A stretch of 64,000 nucleotides of DNA, taken from Toxonevra muliebris. Its lineage: Eukaryota > Arthropoda > Insecta > Diptera > Pallopteridae. The stretch spans positions 21,094,708 to 21,158,707 of the forward strand of contig OY829329.1 of assembly GCA_963691655.1 (NCBI GenBank), given 5' to 3'. The translations under genes were made by a program, and so were the position numbers. Below the pieces are notes generated by a model that saw only the letters and a list, made by a program, of their open reading frames with translations, did not search any database and was not told the DNA's origin. Below, one piece after another: positions 47,620 to 59,264 of the stretch (its first letter is position 1; each line of letters starts with the position of its first letter).

Positions 47620-49288
47620 CACTGTACAACCAAATAAGTCTAAAAAAAGTTCTGAGTTTTCATATGGTTTTTCTGGGGTTGTTTTTGATGCTGATCACAA
47701 ATCTACAAAAATCTTTTTCGGGTCAGGTCGAACTTTTATGATATAGATAATCTTATAATTTAAAAAAAAAATGGTTTCCAATAAAAAAAAAGAAAAATTT
47801 TTAACATAATTTTATTTTTCATAAGGGGAAAAAATGTTTTTTTTTTTGATTTTTTTTGTGTTTTTCCACCTTAGTTTTTCAAAAAATTCATAAGGGGGGC
47901 AGGGGGATACATGTAGAAAACACGTTTTATGAGTTTTTATAACATTTTCAAAAAAAAAAAAATTTAAAAAAAAATTTAAAAAAAAAATTTAAAAAAAAAT
48001 TTTAAAAGAAAATTAAAAAGAAAATTTAAACAAAAAAATTAAAAAAAAAAAATTTTATTTTTCGACCTAAGAATTTATAAGGGGAAAAAATATTTTTATC
48101 GATTTTGTTTTTATTTTTTGTATTTTCCACATGTTTTATGAGTTTTTGCAACGTTTTGAACAAAACAATTTTCTTTTTCGACTAAAATTTTTCAATAAAT
48201 TCTTAATGAGTTTTTGTAGAATTAAGAGTGTTAATGTCACTAAAAATCTTTGTTTTGTTGTTGCACAATCACATATAGATTTTTACTGAAAACCTTAAAA
48301 AAAATTCCGACGAACAGGGTAAAAATGTCACCAGGAGATTTCTAACATGGAACAACAGTGTAAAAGAAAGAGTTTCATCAATATGTTACCTGAATATTGG
48401 TGGACTCTCATTCGAGAGACTGTGGATATTCAAAACAAGCAAAAAAAAATAAATAAAATAACAAAAAAAACTTAAAAAAATAATATTAGAATCTATGATT
48501 TTGGAAAATATTCATTTCAATTAATTTATTCTTCAAATAAAAAATTAAAGAGTGAATAAAATAAGTTTTTTTATTAAAATTATTAGGCTTGGAATGAACA
48601 AGAGGAATATCAAAAAAATCGTTTTTTTTTTTTTTAATAGTGTTTTGAAAATTTGTTTTTCTTGAAAACGTTGTAAAAACTCAAAAAACGTGTAGAACAC
48701 ATAAAAAATTGGGAAAAAAATGTTTTTCAATGTTGGCCCCTCCCTCCCCCCTTAGAAATTTTTTAAAAATTTCTGTTAAAAATGTTTTAAAAACTAGTAA
48801 AACGTGTTGATAACATAAAAAATTGAAAAAAAAAATAAATTTCCATATGTTCCCCTTCCCCCCTTACGAATTTTTTTAAAAATTTAGATCGACTTTTTTT
48901 CTTGAAAACGTTGTAAAAACTAAAAAAGCGTTTAGAAAGCATAACGTTGCCTGAGAATGGATTTGACTTATGTGTATAAGTATTCGTATGCCTATACGCC
49001 AAATCAATTCTCAGGCGACGATAAGGAAACGAAAAAAATATATATTTTCTATGATCTCCCCTTATAACTTTTAGATCGAAAAAAAAAACACTTTTTCAAA
49101 ATTGTCTTGAAAACCTTGTAAAAACACAAGAAATTCAAAAAAAAAACAATTTTCAATTTCCATTTTTTAAAAAATTATAAAATCATCGATACATATCACC
49201 GATACATACCCAAACAAAAAATTTTACCGTGATCAGCATTGAAAACAACTCTAGAAAAACTCATAGATTTTATTCGTGCTGTATAGTG
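47620..49288. mobile_element. 1.67-kb TA-flanked inverted-repeat element without transposase
   Basis: The outer ends CACTGTACAACC and CACTATACAGCAC face each other and are each flanked by TA. The terminal similarity extends ~75 bp, through TGAGTTTTYWYATGGTTTTTC-like sequence to GATGCTGATCAC on the left and AATGCTGATCAC on the right. The interior is extremely A/T-homopolymeric, with repeated CATAAGGGG-type and GTAAAAACTC-AAAAACGTG motifs, and has no coding capacity. TA duplication suggests the Tc1/mariner superfamily. Confidence 0.72.
48945..49020. mobile_element. 76-bp palindromic MITE with ATAA target duplication, nested in the 1.67-kb element
   Basis: CGTTGCCTGAGAATGGATTT at the left pairs with the reverse complement of the right end AAATCAATTCTCAGGCGACG. 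It is flanked by ATAA at 48941-48944 and 49021-49024. Being nested, it is younger than its host element. Confidence 0.9.
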
Positions 49289-51197
49289 TAATTTTACACT
49301 AAAGTAAATACAATTTACTCCAATTCATATCTCTAATCTAGAGCGTAGAGTATGTATTAGGAGTAGAAGAGTGCATTGTGGGAGCCAACAACAACCAACA
49401 TGATGGCGTTGACGCAGTCACATAGGAAAAAACAAAACAAGTTTACAGTTTTTGCTCACTTACATTCCCTCTCTTACTCTCTTACTCTCTCTCTCTGTGC
49501 TAAACAAACAAATGAAATGGCGGACAAATGCATTGTCTTTTTTCTGCTGTTGTTGTTGTTGTGCTTTTATTTAATCACAACATCAACTCTCAAACGGGCG
49601 CTGCTTCTCACCACTCACATTCAACTCAACTTAACTCGAAACAAAAACCATTAACAACAACAACAATTAGTTTTAAAACCATCAGTCGCAGTTGTTGTGA
49701 AAAACTTGATTGTTGTTGTTGTTGCTGCTGTTTTTTGTTTTAAGTTACATGCTACTTGAAATATTTTTTGTTTCATTTCTTTGTTTGTGTATTTAACTAG
49801 AACGTATAGAGATCCTTTTGTCGGTTTATTCTTCCTATTCTGTAGTAACAAAAACAGCATCTGCGTGTATGCTTTAAATTATTTTAACCCCATTTTTCTC
49901 ATCTCTCTCGCTCTACCTCTCTCTCACACACTCCTCCGTATAGCTCTACTCGCATATCCTTATTACTTAGTGGATACATTCATCGTTGTCCGCGTGTGGC
50001 ATATCATCAAGTATAATGAATGAAATAGCTTATATTTTTGCTTACAGTGTATCTAAATCCAACTCATTTATTTTCAAATTTTGTTTACGAGCTGTGATTC
50101 TATTCTCTGTTCTATGGCTATGCTGCGATTTTTCTACTACTACTACTACTACAAACATAGTTAGTTAGTTGAAATGAAATGTTACATTACATTTTAACCT
50201 GCAGATTTTGGAAAATGTTGCTCTTTTTTGGTTCATAATGAAATTGTGTATGTGTGTGTATATGTTTTAGCTCATTAATGTTTTCGTGTTAATAAAAACA
50301 ACAACAACACACACACACACAAAACGTACACACAATTAGCAAGCAGTTGTTTTTGTTGTTGTTGTTATTATGCTCTATTCTAAAATCAAGGAAAAATTTT
50401 GTTTTGCTCATTTCTCCCCTCACCATTCCATAGTTTCTTTCTCTTTCTCTCTCACTCTCTTTGTTAGAAAATGTGCTCTCCCTATTTTTAGTGAAACTTT
50501 TTAACTCTTGTATAAAAACTATAAGTTTTTCATAGCATACTTTTTGGAGATTCTTGCATATAGTGATTTGGAAAAATTAAGTGAGAGGGGTGCATAGTAA
50601 GCAGCTCATTAAGTTTTTAGGTTATCAAGAGTGTTTTCAAATTAGATCTAAACTTTTGAATATGTATTCTGTTGAACTGAACTTATTTCTTCAATTATTA
50701 TTTCAATTGTAGTTTAAGTGACTGAAGTTTAGTATATCTAAAATTTAAGTTCATGAAACAGCAACAAGCGCGTTTGTTATTTATTTTTTTTTTTTAATGT
50801 TAAGGCACTTAGTAATTATAAAGAGTAGAGAGCCAGGGACTTTATTTTGCACGTTGAACAAATTGATTGATATGAAAGTAATTACAACAACAACAAAAAA
50901 CTACTTGAGTAAGAAATAAGATCATGAGAATTCAATTGAGAAAATGTTAATTTTTCTTTGTATGGCATAATGTTTTTGTTGTTGTTAATTTAACACACAT
51001 TAATTCGTTTGTAAAAGCCTCGAACACAAAACCTCGATGAAGGCCAATGACGAGCATTGATACGAAAATTACAACAACAAGAACCGAAATGAAATCATTT
51101 GCTGAATTCAATTGAGTAATATTGTTGTTGTAAATTTTGCCATACACTTTTTTTTAAACTCTCAAACTCTTTCGAAATCGGCGACGAGCAAACAATA
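49289..51197 (+). other. Unique intron
   Basis: CT-, GTT- and CA-rich simple sequence; no gene is seen. Confidence 0.55.
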
Positions 51198-52500
51198 GAA
51201 GAAAGCAAGGTGAATTTATATAAGGTGAAGTTACCAGTAACTCATTCTTCTTCTTCCTTTTTATGACGCCATTTTTTTTCGTGGTGAGGAAGTCTGGTTG
51301 TCAAAAGTTTGTTTACGTTTTGATTGTTTGTTTACTTTTTTTCGACCGCCATAATGGCCGCAACAACAAAGATGCATTGTCGTTTTTGTGTTGTACGTAC
51401 TACTGCTTTTGTCAGCTGATTTTGACATTCAGACTGCTCAGCCATTATCGCCGCAACAACAACGCCCAGTTGTTGTTGCCGTGGTTAACTTGTTGTACTG
51501 CTGCTACCACCTTATATAAATTCACCTTGGAAGAAAGCATTCTACTTTTTTTTGTATATGTTACTTTACATTGTTGTTGTAGTTTAAGCTCTTGATAGTT
51601 CATTTCAAAGGGATCTCCATCATGAACTTTGATGAACGATCACGTTTCTTTGACACAATATTACAACAAAAATCAAATGCAAAAAAAAGGAGGGTGAGTT
51701 CATATATTAATTTGCTTAAAGGCAGAAACTTGGTTCTCATTAGTTTTGTATACTATAAAGTTGTTGTTGTAACTTTAGCATATAACACTTAATTTTTTAA
51801 AGTTTCCGAACCCGATGAAATAACAACAATAACAACAAAAATCTAAATGAAATCATTTACTGAATTCTGATTATGAGTTTATGAATTCAATTAAGTAATA
51901 TTGTTGTTGTAAATTTTGCCATACTTATTTTTTTCAAACTCTCGAACTCTTTTGAGACCTGCGGCGAGCATCTTGAGTAACACGAAAAGTAAAACAACAA
52001 AACATCAGTTACAAAACCAATGAGATTCAGTTCAAAATTTCAAATGAATGAGACAAAAGATCAGCCTATCTGCAAATCATTCTAGATTTTTATATATTTA
52101 TATGTTATATGTATATGTTATGTTCCATTGTTGCTGTATTATCTATTGATACTTCAGTTTAAAGAGCTCTCTTTCACGATCTTCGTTGAACTCGAACAAC
52201 GATTACTCTCTCTTAATACAATATTACAACAAAAATCACATGCAAAAAAAAAATGAAAGTTCGTTCATGTATTAAACTGTGTAAAGTCAGAACACACCGC
52301 TCTCATTAATTTTGTATGTTATAAAATTGTTGTTGCAATTTTCACAAATAACACTTCATTTCTCAAAGTCTACGAACCAGAAATCTTAATAACAATAACA
52401 ACAAAAATCGAAATGAAGCCATTTGCAAATTCGAATGAGTAACATTGTTGTTGTAAATTTTGCTATGATACTTAATCTCTTCGAATTGTCCTACTAGAAT
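51040..52500. repeat. Tandem dispersed repeat with ACAACAACA/TGTTGTTGT borders
   Basis: ATTGTTGTTGTAAATTTTGC occurs at 51121, 51900 (without its last base context) and 52444. ATTACAACAAAAATCA occurs near 51660 and 52223 (563-bp offset), each followed by a similar ~180-bp segment. The first unit is interrupted by the MITE at 51206-51529. Confidence 0.78.
51206..51529. mobile_element. 324-bp hAT-like MITE with 8-bp target duplication
   Basis: Perfect 22-bp terminal inverted repeats begin CAAGGTGAATTTATATAAGG. They are flanked by the 8-bp direct repeat GAAGAAAG (51198-51205 and 51530-51537). An 8-bp duplication with CA-starting ends fits hAT (or P). The interior contains GTCAGCTGATTTTGACA and CAACAAC runs but no transposase; the 110-codon open frame through it is accidental. 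Confidence 0.95.
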
Positions 52501-54699
52501 CATGGCATCCAACATGGCGCACTCGTTTTTTCTTTCTGAACTCTTCTCTCAAATCAAAAATCATAAGTATTGTGTGTATAACATGTGTGTGTGTGTGTGT
52601 TTGTGTGTTTCGTGCTTTCAATTTATACAGAAACCAATATGCTCAGCGCTTTCACCTCATAGTTTGGCAGTTAAGCTCTATTATTCTGTCATGCCTAGAA
52701 CTTCGTTAATCAAAATGAAAATTACAACAACAAAAAACCACAAGCAAGGCAATAAATTCGAATAAACAAAGCAAAAGAGAGGGCAGCACTTTCATTAGCT
52801 CACCTGGACGTGAGTTTTCAAATTCAATCAAATAACAAAAGAAATAACTCTCATTTGTTTTATGTCTCCATATTGTTGTTGTAAGTTCTGCATAAGAGTT
52901 TTCTTAGCTAGAATTTCTCAAAGATAGACTCAATGGACCCGTGTGTTTTGAGCAATTATTTACTCACTTAATCTAACCCTTGATAAAAATATATACTGTA
53001 GTCATGAGAAAGATCCCGTCCCGTTATTTTCTACACTACAATGTAGCTCGTCGATACGAATATCGTTGATTGAGTTCAGTTCTCATTCAACAGGCATAGA
53101 AATCGGGTGTATTCGCGAGTTACTTATCGGAAGTGAAATATTTTGACACAAGCACAATCCATCGTATGTTTAGTGTGACTGAGTTTTGAGTATTTTAAAC
53201 GCAACTATAATATTTTTCTCTAAGTGTATTTCTTCTACTACTTATCAAAGCATAATCATCTAAAATGCTTTTGACGGGTTTACTTTTTCGTGTCTTTTAT
53301 AATAACAAGTTTTTCCATATTTTCCTTATTTAAATGTGATGTTCGTGGTAAGTTATACTTCTAATGTTTTGTTTGTTTGTTGTTTTTGTTCCTGCTTAGT
53401 TGCCGCTGTCATTGTCTGTTTTTGCACTTTTATTTATGTGTACGTTTTGTTTCTTTTTTTTTGGGATGTATAATTGTGCAAACAAAATATTCTACTTTAT
53501 GAATAAACATATAAATTACCACCAACACCAGCTATGCTCAACGTTCACTCAGCTAGCTGATATCACAGAAAAGCTCCTCACAACCACAATATCAACGCTA
53601 TGCTATCGCATCGCCACCCTCTCTTAGAGCCGTCAGTGCGCCACCAAAAATTTTGTAGCTATTTAATTGTATGTAGAAAATGCAGCTTCATGTTTGTTTC
53701 TACTCTGGCGAGGCGTTAGATTTTTGTTTTTTTTTTTGTTTGTTTGTTTATGCTTTTTAACCTTTTTCGCTATTTGACTTTCTACTTTAGTTTTAATGTT
53801 GATGAAATGTTGACGACGACGAACACAACGAATGACAATGAGTTTGAGGATTATGGCAGAGTAACCACAAATATATTTTAGCGTATATTTACATACATTT
53901 GTATAAAGAGTTTTTCCTCTTTTTTTTTGGGGGGGGGGGGGGGAGTACATGTTTGCTTTTCTTATCCTTAACGTTATCGCTACAGCAGACTTCAGTTTGT
54001 GCTTATAGCAAACAAGGTTGCCTCCTCCGTACAGCCGATTTCGAACTGTTTCTAAATTACTCAACAGATTTCAATGATTTTAGTTTCGGTTGAAAGTTTT
54101 CGACAGTCAGAAAAGGTTTTCAGACAATAAAATCAAAGTATTAGAACCATCACTTCAATCTCAGAACTTAATCATATTGTTAAGTGTTGCAAATGCAATA
54201 TTTTTCGGTAAAAAGAACCAAAAAATAGGAAAAACAATAGCATATAATTCAGAAAATATAGGCGATTATTTCGCCAAAAATATAGAAACTCAAATGATTT
54301 AATCCCTATACGAAGAACAATTTTAATCACCAACTACACGGGGTATTATCCTATTACAATAAAGAAAACAAATATTTATACCGAATTATTATAGATATAC
54401 CGTTTCGTTTCTGTTAGAATCTAAAATATTATAAAACTATTAAAAAAAAAAATCGACGAAAAATAAGTCGACTTAAGCAATTCTGGCTTACTAACATATA
54501 GTAAATATATAATTTGCATTGAATTGTTGTTGTGTGTATATCATAAGCCGTTATTTTTTTTTCTGTTAAATTTGTAGTTGTTTGACTATCCAGTTTGAGT
54601 ACTATACTCTGAGAGTGAATAAATTATATTATGAAGAGAAGAGAGAGGAAACCAATAACAAATTTTAAGAAAGGCACTACATAATATTGTATAAACAAG
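52501..54699 (+). other. Unique intron
   Basis: AT-rich, with (GT)n at about 52586-52606 and poly-G at about 53929-53943. No gene is recognised. Confidence 0.55.
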
Positions 54700-55420
54700 G
54701 CCTACGGTAAAATGACAACAACAACAATATGCATAATTATGGAGCACACAAACATATTGTTGAGAGCCTCTCTTTTTCTTTTTAATTGCAAGCTCTTATA
54801 TGTATACTCATTTCCTATACATATTGTTGTTTTGTATTAATCGTAGAGGTCGTTATTGGACTTCATTAAGTTCAATAGACCCGAAGTATTGTATGCTAAA
54901 ATTACAACAACAGCAACATTATAACTTTCAAAACTTATGAGAGTCCTCTCTCCTGCTTTTATTCAATCGAATTTATGAAGTCATACTCATTTTTTTTCAC
55001 ATGTCGTTTTTGTTATTGTAGTTATTTTGTATCAGTGAGGGTGCTTGCCATCGGTTTTCAGAGAGATAGAATGAAGAGATTTAAAATAGAAGGTTCATGA
55101 TATAAAATTACAACAATAAAATCGTTTGTATTAACCAATGAGCTTATTATTGGACTTCATTGAGTTACGGGTTCACAAATTACTAAAACCGAAATATTTA
55201 TTGTATACTAAAATTACAACAACAGCAACACCATAGCATACAAAAGTAATGAGAGTCTTCTCTTCTGTTCTTATTCACACTCATTTTTTTGCATGTGGTT
55301 TTTGTTGTTGTAGTAATTTCGTATCAGTAAAGGTGGTTGTCACATCGGGTTTCAGAGAGATGGGATGGAGAACTTACAAATTGAAGTATTATGATCTGAA
55401 ATTACAACAACATTATACTA
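54700..55420. repeat. ~312-bp tandem duplication of an ACAACAACAG-bordered repeat
   Basis: ATTACAACAACAGCAACA begins at 54901 and 55213. Each copy is followed by ATGAGAGTCYTCTCT, a TTTTTGTTRTTGTAGT mirror, TATCAGTRARGGTG and GGTTTCAGAGAGAT. The borders within each copy are inverted repeats. Confidence 0.82.
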
Positions 55421-58400
55421 GTATATAGTATACAAAACTTTGATTCCAGTATCTTATGTTGCGAATTAAATTTATAAACCACCCAGTTGAAATTGACACC
55501 CTCTGTCTGGAATTAGAAGGTTAACAAGAAGCCTGTTTTTCGTGAAATTTTTAGAAGGGAAAAAAGAAATGAGCCCATTGAACTTCAAGGTATATTTTTG
55601 TGTACTACAATCAAACTATATACAGATTTTTTTGACTGAAATAAAAAATTACAACAGATTTATTAGTCTTTTTCATGAGCATGTTGTCGCAAACACTTAA
55701 GGTTCTGTAAAAATTATTCAAATAGACTTTTTGACCAACTTTTTTCGTTCACTTAGAATAGAATTTAATATTGAAGAAAAAAAACGTTGGTTCGATTTAA
55801 TTAATCGTTTAGTTTTAAGCTATCACGCCCTCGAATTTAGAAAATTCGTCAAAAACTGGAGAAAACGCACTTCAAAGTTTTCAATTGCACTAAGAATCTG
55901 AGCGAAATTAACCGTTGATGCTTCGTAGTTTTAAAAATATTTAGAATTGGCCTCTGTAGCTTTTTAAACATATGTGCTTGAATAGTATATCTATCGATTT
56001 AGGTGATAAAAAAATGAATTTTTTGCTCCTTCTAAGTCAGGACTAAGGAGGTGTCATACGAGTAATCATTGAGCGCTCCAAAGCGAGCAATGGAGGCCTT
56101 GCATTTTTTACGCCTTTTCCATTTTAACATCCAAAATGTGTAATAAATGAAAACATGATTACGAACACGAGCAGTACTCCCACTCTCTCGCTCTATCTCT
56201 CTCGATTTTTAAAAAGGAAAGTTCAGTAGAATTCATTTGCTCTTCCATTATTCTCCTCTCTTTGTTTCGTTATTATTGAATTTTCTTCACTAAATATATG
56301 TATATTTACACATACATATTCCGAACCGCAAACACAACAACAAAATTAACAAATCAAAAGAAGTCTCAACTTACCGAGTGTTCGGTATCAAAAGAAGCCT
56401 ACAGTTATTTTTAGTTATGTTGTTTTTGTAAAAGTCTACACTTTTTGTTTTAGTACTTGTTAGACTATTATATTTGTTATTGTTATTTCTCAGGTTCAAA
56501 AAGAGAACGAATTTATTGAGGTCTCGTTTATTGCTCTTTTGAAGTGTACTCACTATTTGAGCAAATGGGCAGTAATGGCAACCTATACATGCAAATTTTA
56601 ACTCAGTTTTTTTTCTATGGAAATGAGCTTTATCCATGTGAAATTTCTTATACTCTTTCGCACTCAACTCATACTCAGAGATGAGTATACGAATTAGCCT
56701 CTCTTTTCTTTCGTCCATTTAATTCAATGTAAACGAAAGAGTAAACAAAGAGCATAATAATTTTCGCACATACAATGTTCATTTCCATAGAAAAAGTGCT
56801 CACCGATCATTTGTACATGTGTGGGCAGCCATTACTTATTTATAACCTTTTTACTGTTGTGTGAAAATGTGGTTTTGTAGTACATCAGCACTCTGAACAA
56901 ACGTTCTGTCTCTCTCTTTCTCGTGGAGTTCCGAAAGTTTTTCGTTATTTTTTTAGTTTAGATCAGAGGTGCCCAAAAGTTTCTTATGGAAGTGTAAACA
57001 CCAATACATATAAACTTTACTATTAAAAACTCATACGTTAGACAACAACAAAATCTACGTTAAAGACCAAGTGTTGTTGTTTAACACTTTGGTATAGGCA
57101 AAGAAGAGAGATGTGAAATACTCAGCCTATGTCTAAGTGTTACAAAAACAAATATGCACCAAATGCGTATACCATAGGCACCTCTGGTTTAGACTTTCCA
57201 CAAATTTTTTTTTTATTTTTTTTTTTTCGAGGTGCAAAGGTTAAAAATCCAGAACCTAATAGAATCATCTATATAAAACGTTTCTTACCTTTGCTCAGCA
57301 TTTGATGAGAGCTAGAAGTTAGAAAAGAAAGTTTTATCTTTTCCTTTAATCGAATTTCTCGAAATCGTCCGGAAGAGACATAAATAATTTTTTCTTCGTT
57401 GTCTTGGATTGTGATTTACTTAAGTGCAGTTGCAGGCCTAAGAAAGATTTCCCGACAAAAATTTCTGTCAATAACATTCGACCTTCTTGAAGGAAAATAA
57501 ACAATTAAAACCCCTTCGTTCGACATTCTCTGGATCCACTAGTGTCTAGGTTCAAAGTTGTTGCCTCTCCATAATTTCTTCTATAAATTTCTAAACCTTT
57601 ACCAAAATCATTTCAAGGTTTTAGGGCATAACTACAAAATGGCAAACTCAAACCAGCCAACGTGTCCCTACTCAAAGAAATGCTTTTGATAAAGGTTCAC
57701 ATGGAATTTTATGCTTTGATGGAAGCATTAGATATGTTATTGTTTTCCGGTTTTTATTGTTTTTGTCGTTGTTATTATTCTGTATTTGTTTTTGTTGCCC
57801 TTTTCCATTTGCTATTATTATTATTATTTGCTTAAATACTCTAACATAAATAAGTTATTTGTATTTATGTTATTTTACTTTGGTTCTTTAATCTATGCCA
57901 AAGTGTCTACATACAAAGGCATGTGTTTTTTTTTTTTTTTTTTACACAAGCGCCTAAAAATATTCTACACAACAAAATTTTCAAATCTGTACTTTATAGG
58001 TGCAACTCTATATATGAATCTATAGATGTGTTTGTGTGTATGTGTTGAGATGTATTTGTGTATTAGTGCGTGTTTTTTGGTTTTGACCTTAATTAATCTT
58101 AAATATGTTTTTGCTATTAATTACGATAATTGTGTTTAAAACACAAAAACACATACACGCACATACTTACACACATATACAGAGAAAGAAGAAGAAGAAA
58201 CTGAAGCAGCATATCCTTTTCTGTTGGTTTCTTATGCTCATTATTGTTCTTTGTGGCAACGCCAAGGCTTATGTTGTTTTTGTTGTTATTATTTTTTGAT
58301 GACTATGATGAGGGTGATGAGGGTTTCTACTGCTTTTGTTTTTTCTTGTGTTCCCTTGCAAGTGGTTGGTTATTTAATATGTTTCTAAAAAGGTCATTTT

Positions 58401-59264
58401 GTGGGCATTAAATTTATTGTTGTGGTAATTTTTCTCTCTCCCACTCTCTCCCTCACTGTTTTTGTTTTTGTTGCTCTTGTTGGTTTCCACTTGTGTAACT
58501 TGAGTTTTTTTTTTTTCTTCTTTTGTTTATTATAATTTTTTCTCTTTCTTTTTTTTTTGAAAATTTTCATATCTTTCCATAAGAAATTTTTGGCTGAACA
58601 CAAAATTTTATATGCTTTTTTTTTATAATGTTTTTTGCTACTTGATTTTTTGGCAAGGTGACTTCAATTTAACTTAATTTCTTTTTTTTTCTTGTATTTG
58701 GTTCACTAGGTTTTTCAGCTACTTCATTTTTATTTTTTACCTATATGTATTTTTATACGTTTCCTTTCTATTTTACCATATTCTTTTTCCCCCGTTTTTT
58801 GTAAAGGTCGTTGGTTGGTTATTGTCTTATCGCTTTTGTGTGTGTAATTACTTTCGTGTTGGCTAGCAATTTCTAAAATTTCTGTGTTTTTTTATATCAT
58901 AGCTAGAAACTACCATCAAGCAAGCAAGCAAAGAAATAAAAACTTGAAAAAAAAGTTGCGGCTATAAAAATTTCTGTTTTGGCAACACATGTTTATTCGG
59001 TTAGTTTTAATTGCATAATTAGTACCCAACAATTTGAATTTTATTAGGACATACCCGCAAAATGGAACGGAAATTTTTTACATGATTTTTAGTTGAGATT
59101 TGTGCTGAATTTAATTTGAGATTATCATCAAATTATTTCGATTTTTGTGGTTTAATTTAAAGTTTTTTTTATTAATTAGAAGAGATTTTTTGGCAGAAGA
59201 AAAAGTTATAGACTAGCAAAGTGCAAGGGTAGGGTAGGATAAGTTAAGGGATTGACTATTTTGC
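55421..59264 (+). other. Unique intron, with one dispersed repeat copy at 56395-56530
   Basis: AT-rich. The minus-strand 115-codon open frame at 56371-56718 overlaps the dispersed repeat copy related to 44440-44570 and is not recognised as a protein. No gene is supported. Confidence 0.55.

Noticed and set aside
56371..56718. 115-codon minus-strand open frame with CIGCHYCPF
   Set aside because: Overlaps a dispersed non-coding repeat (copy at 44440-44570) in which the frame is not kept.
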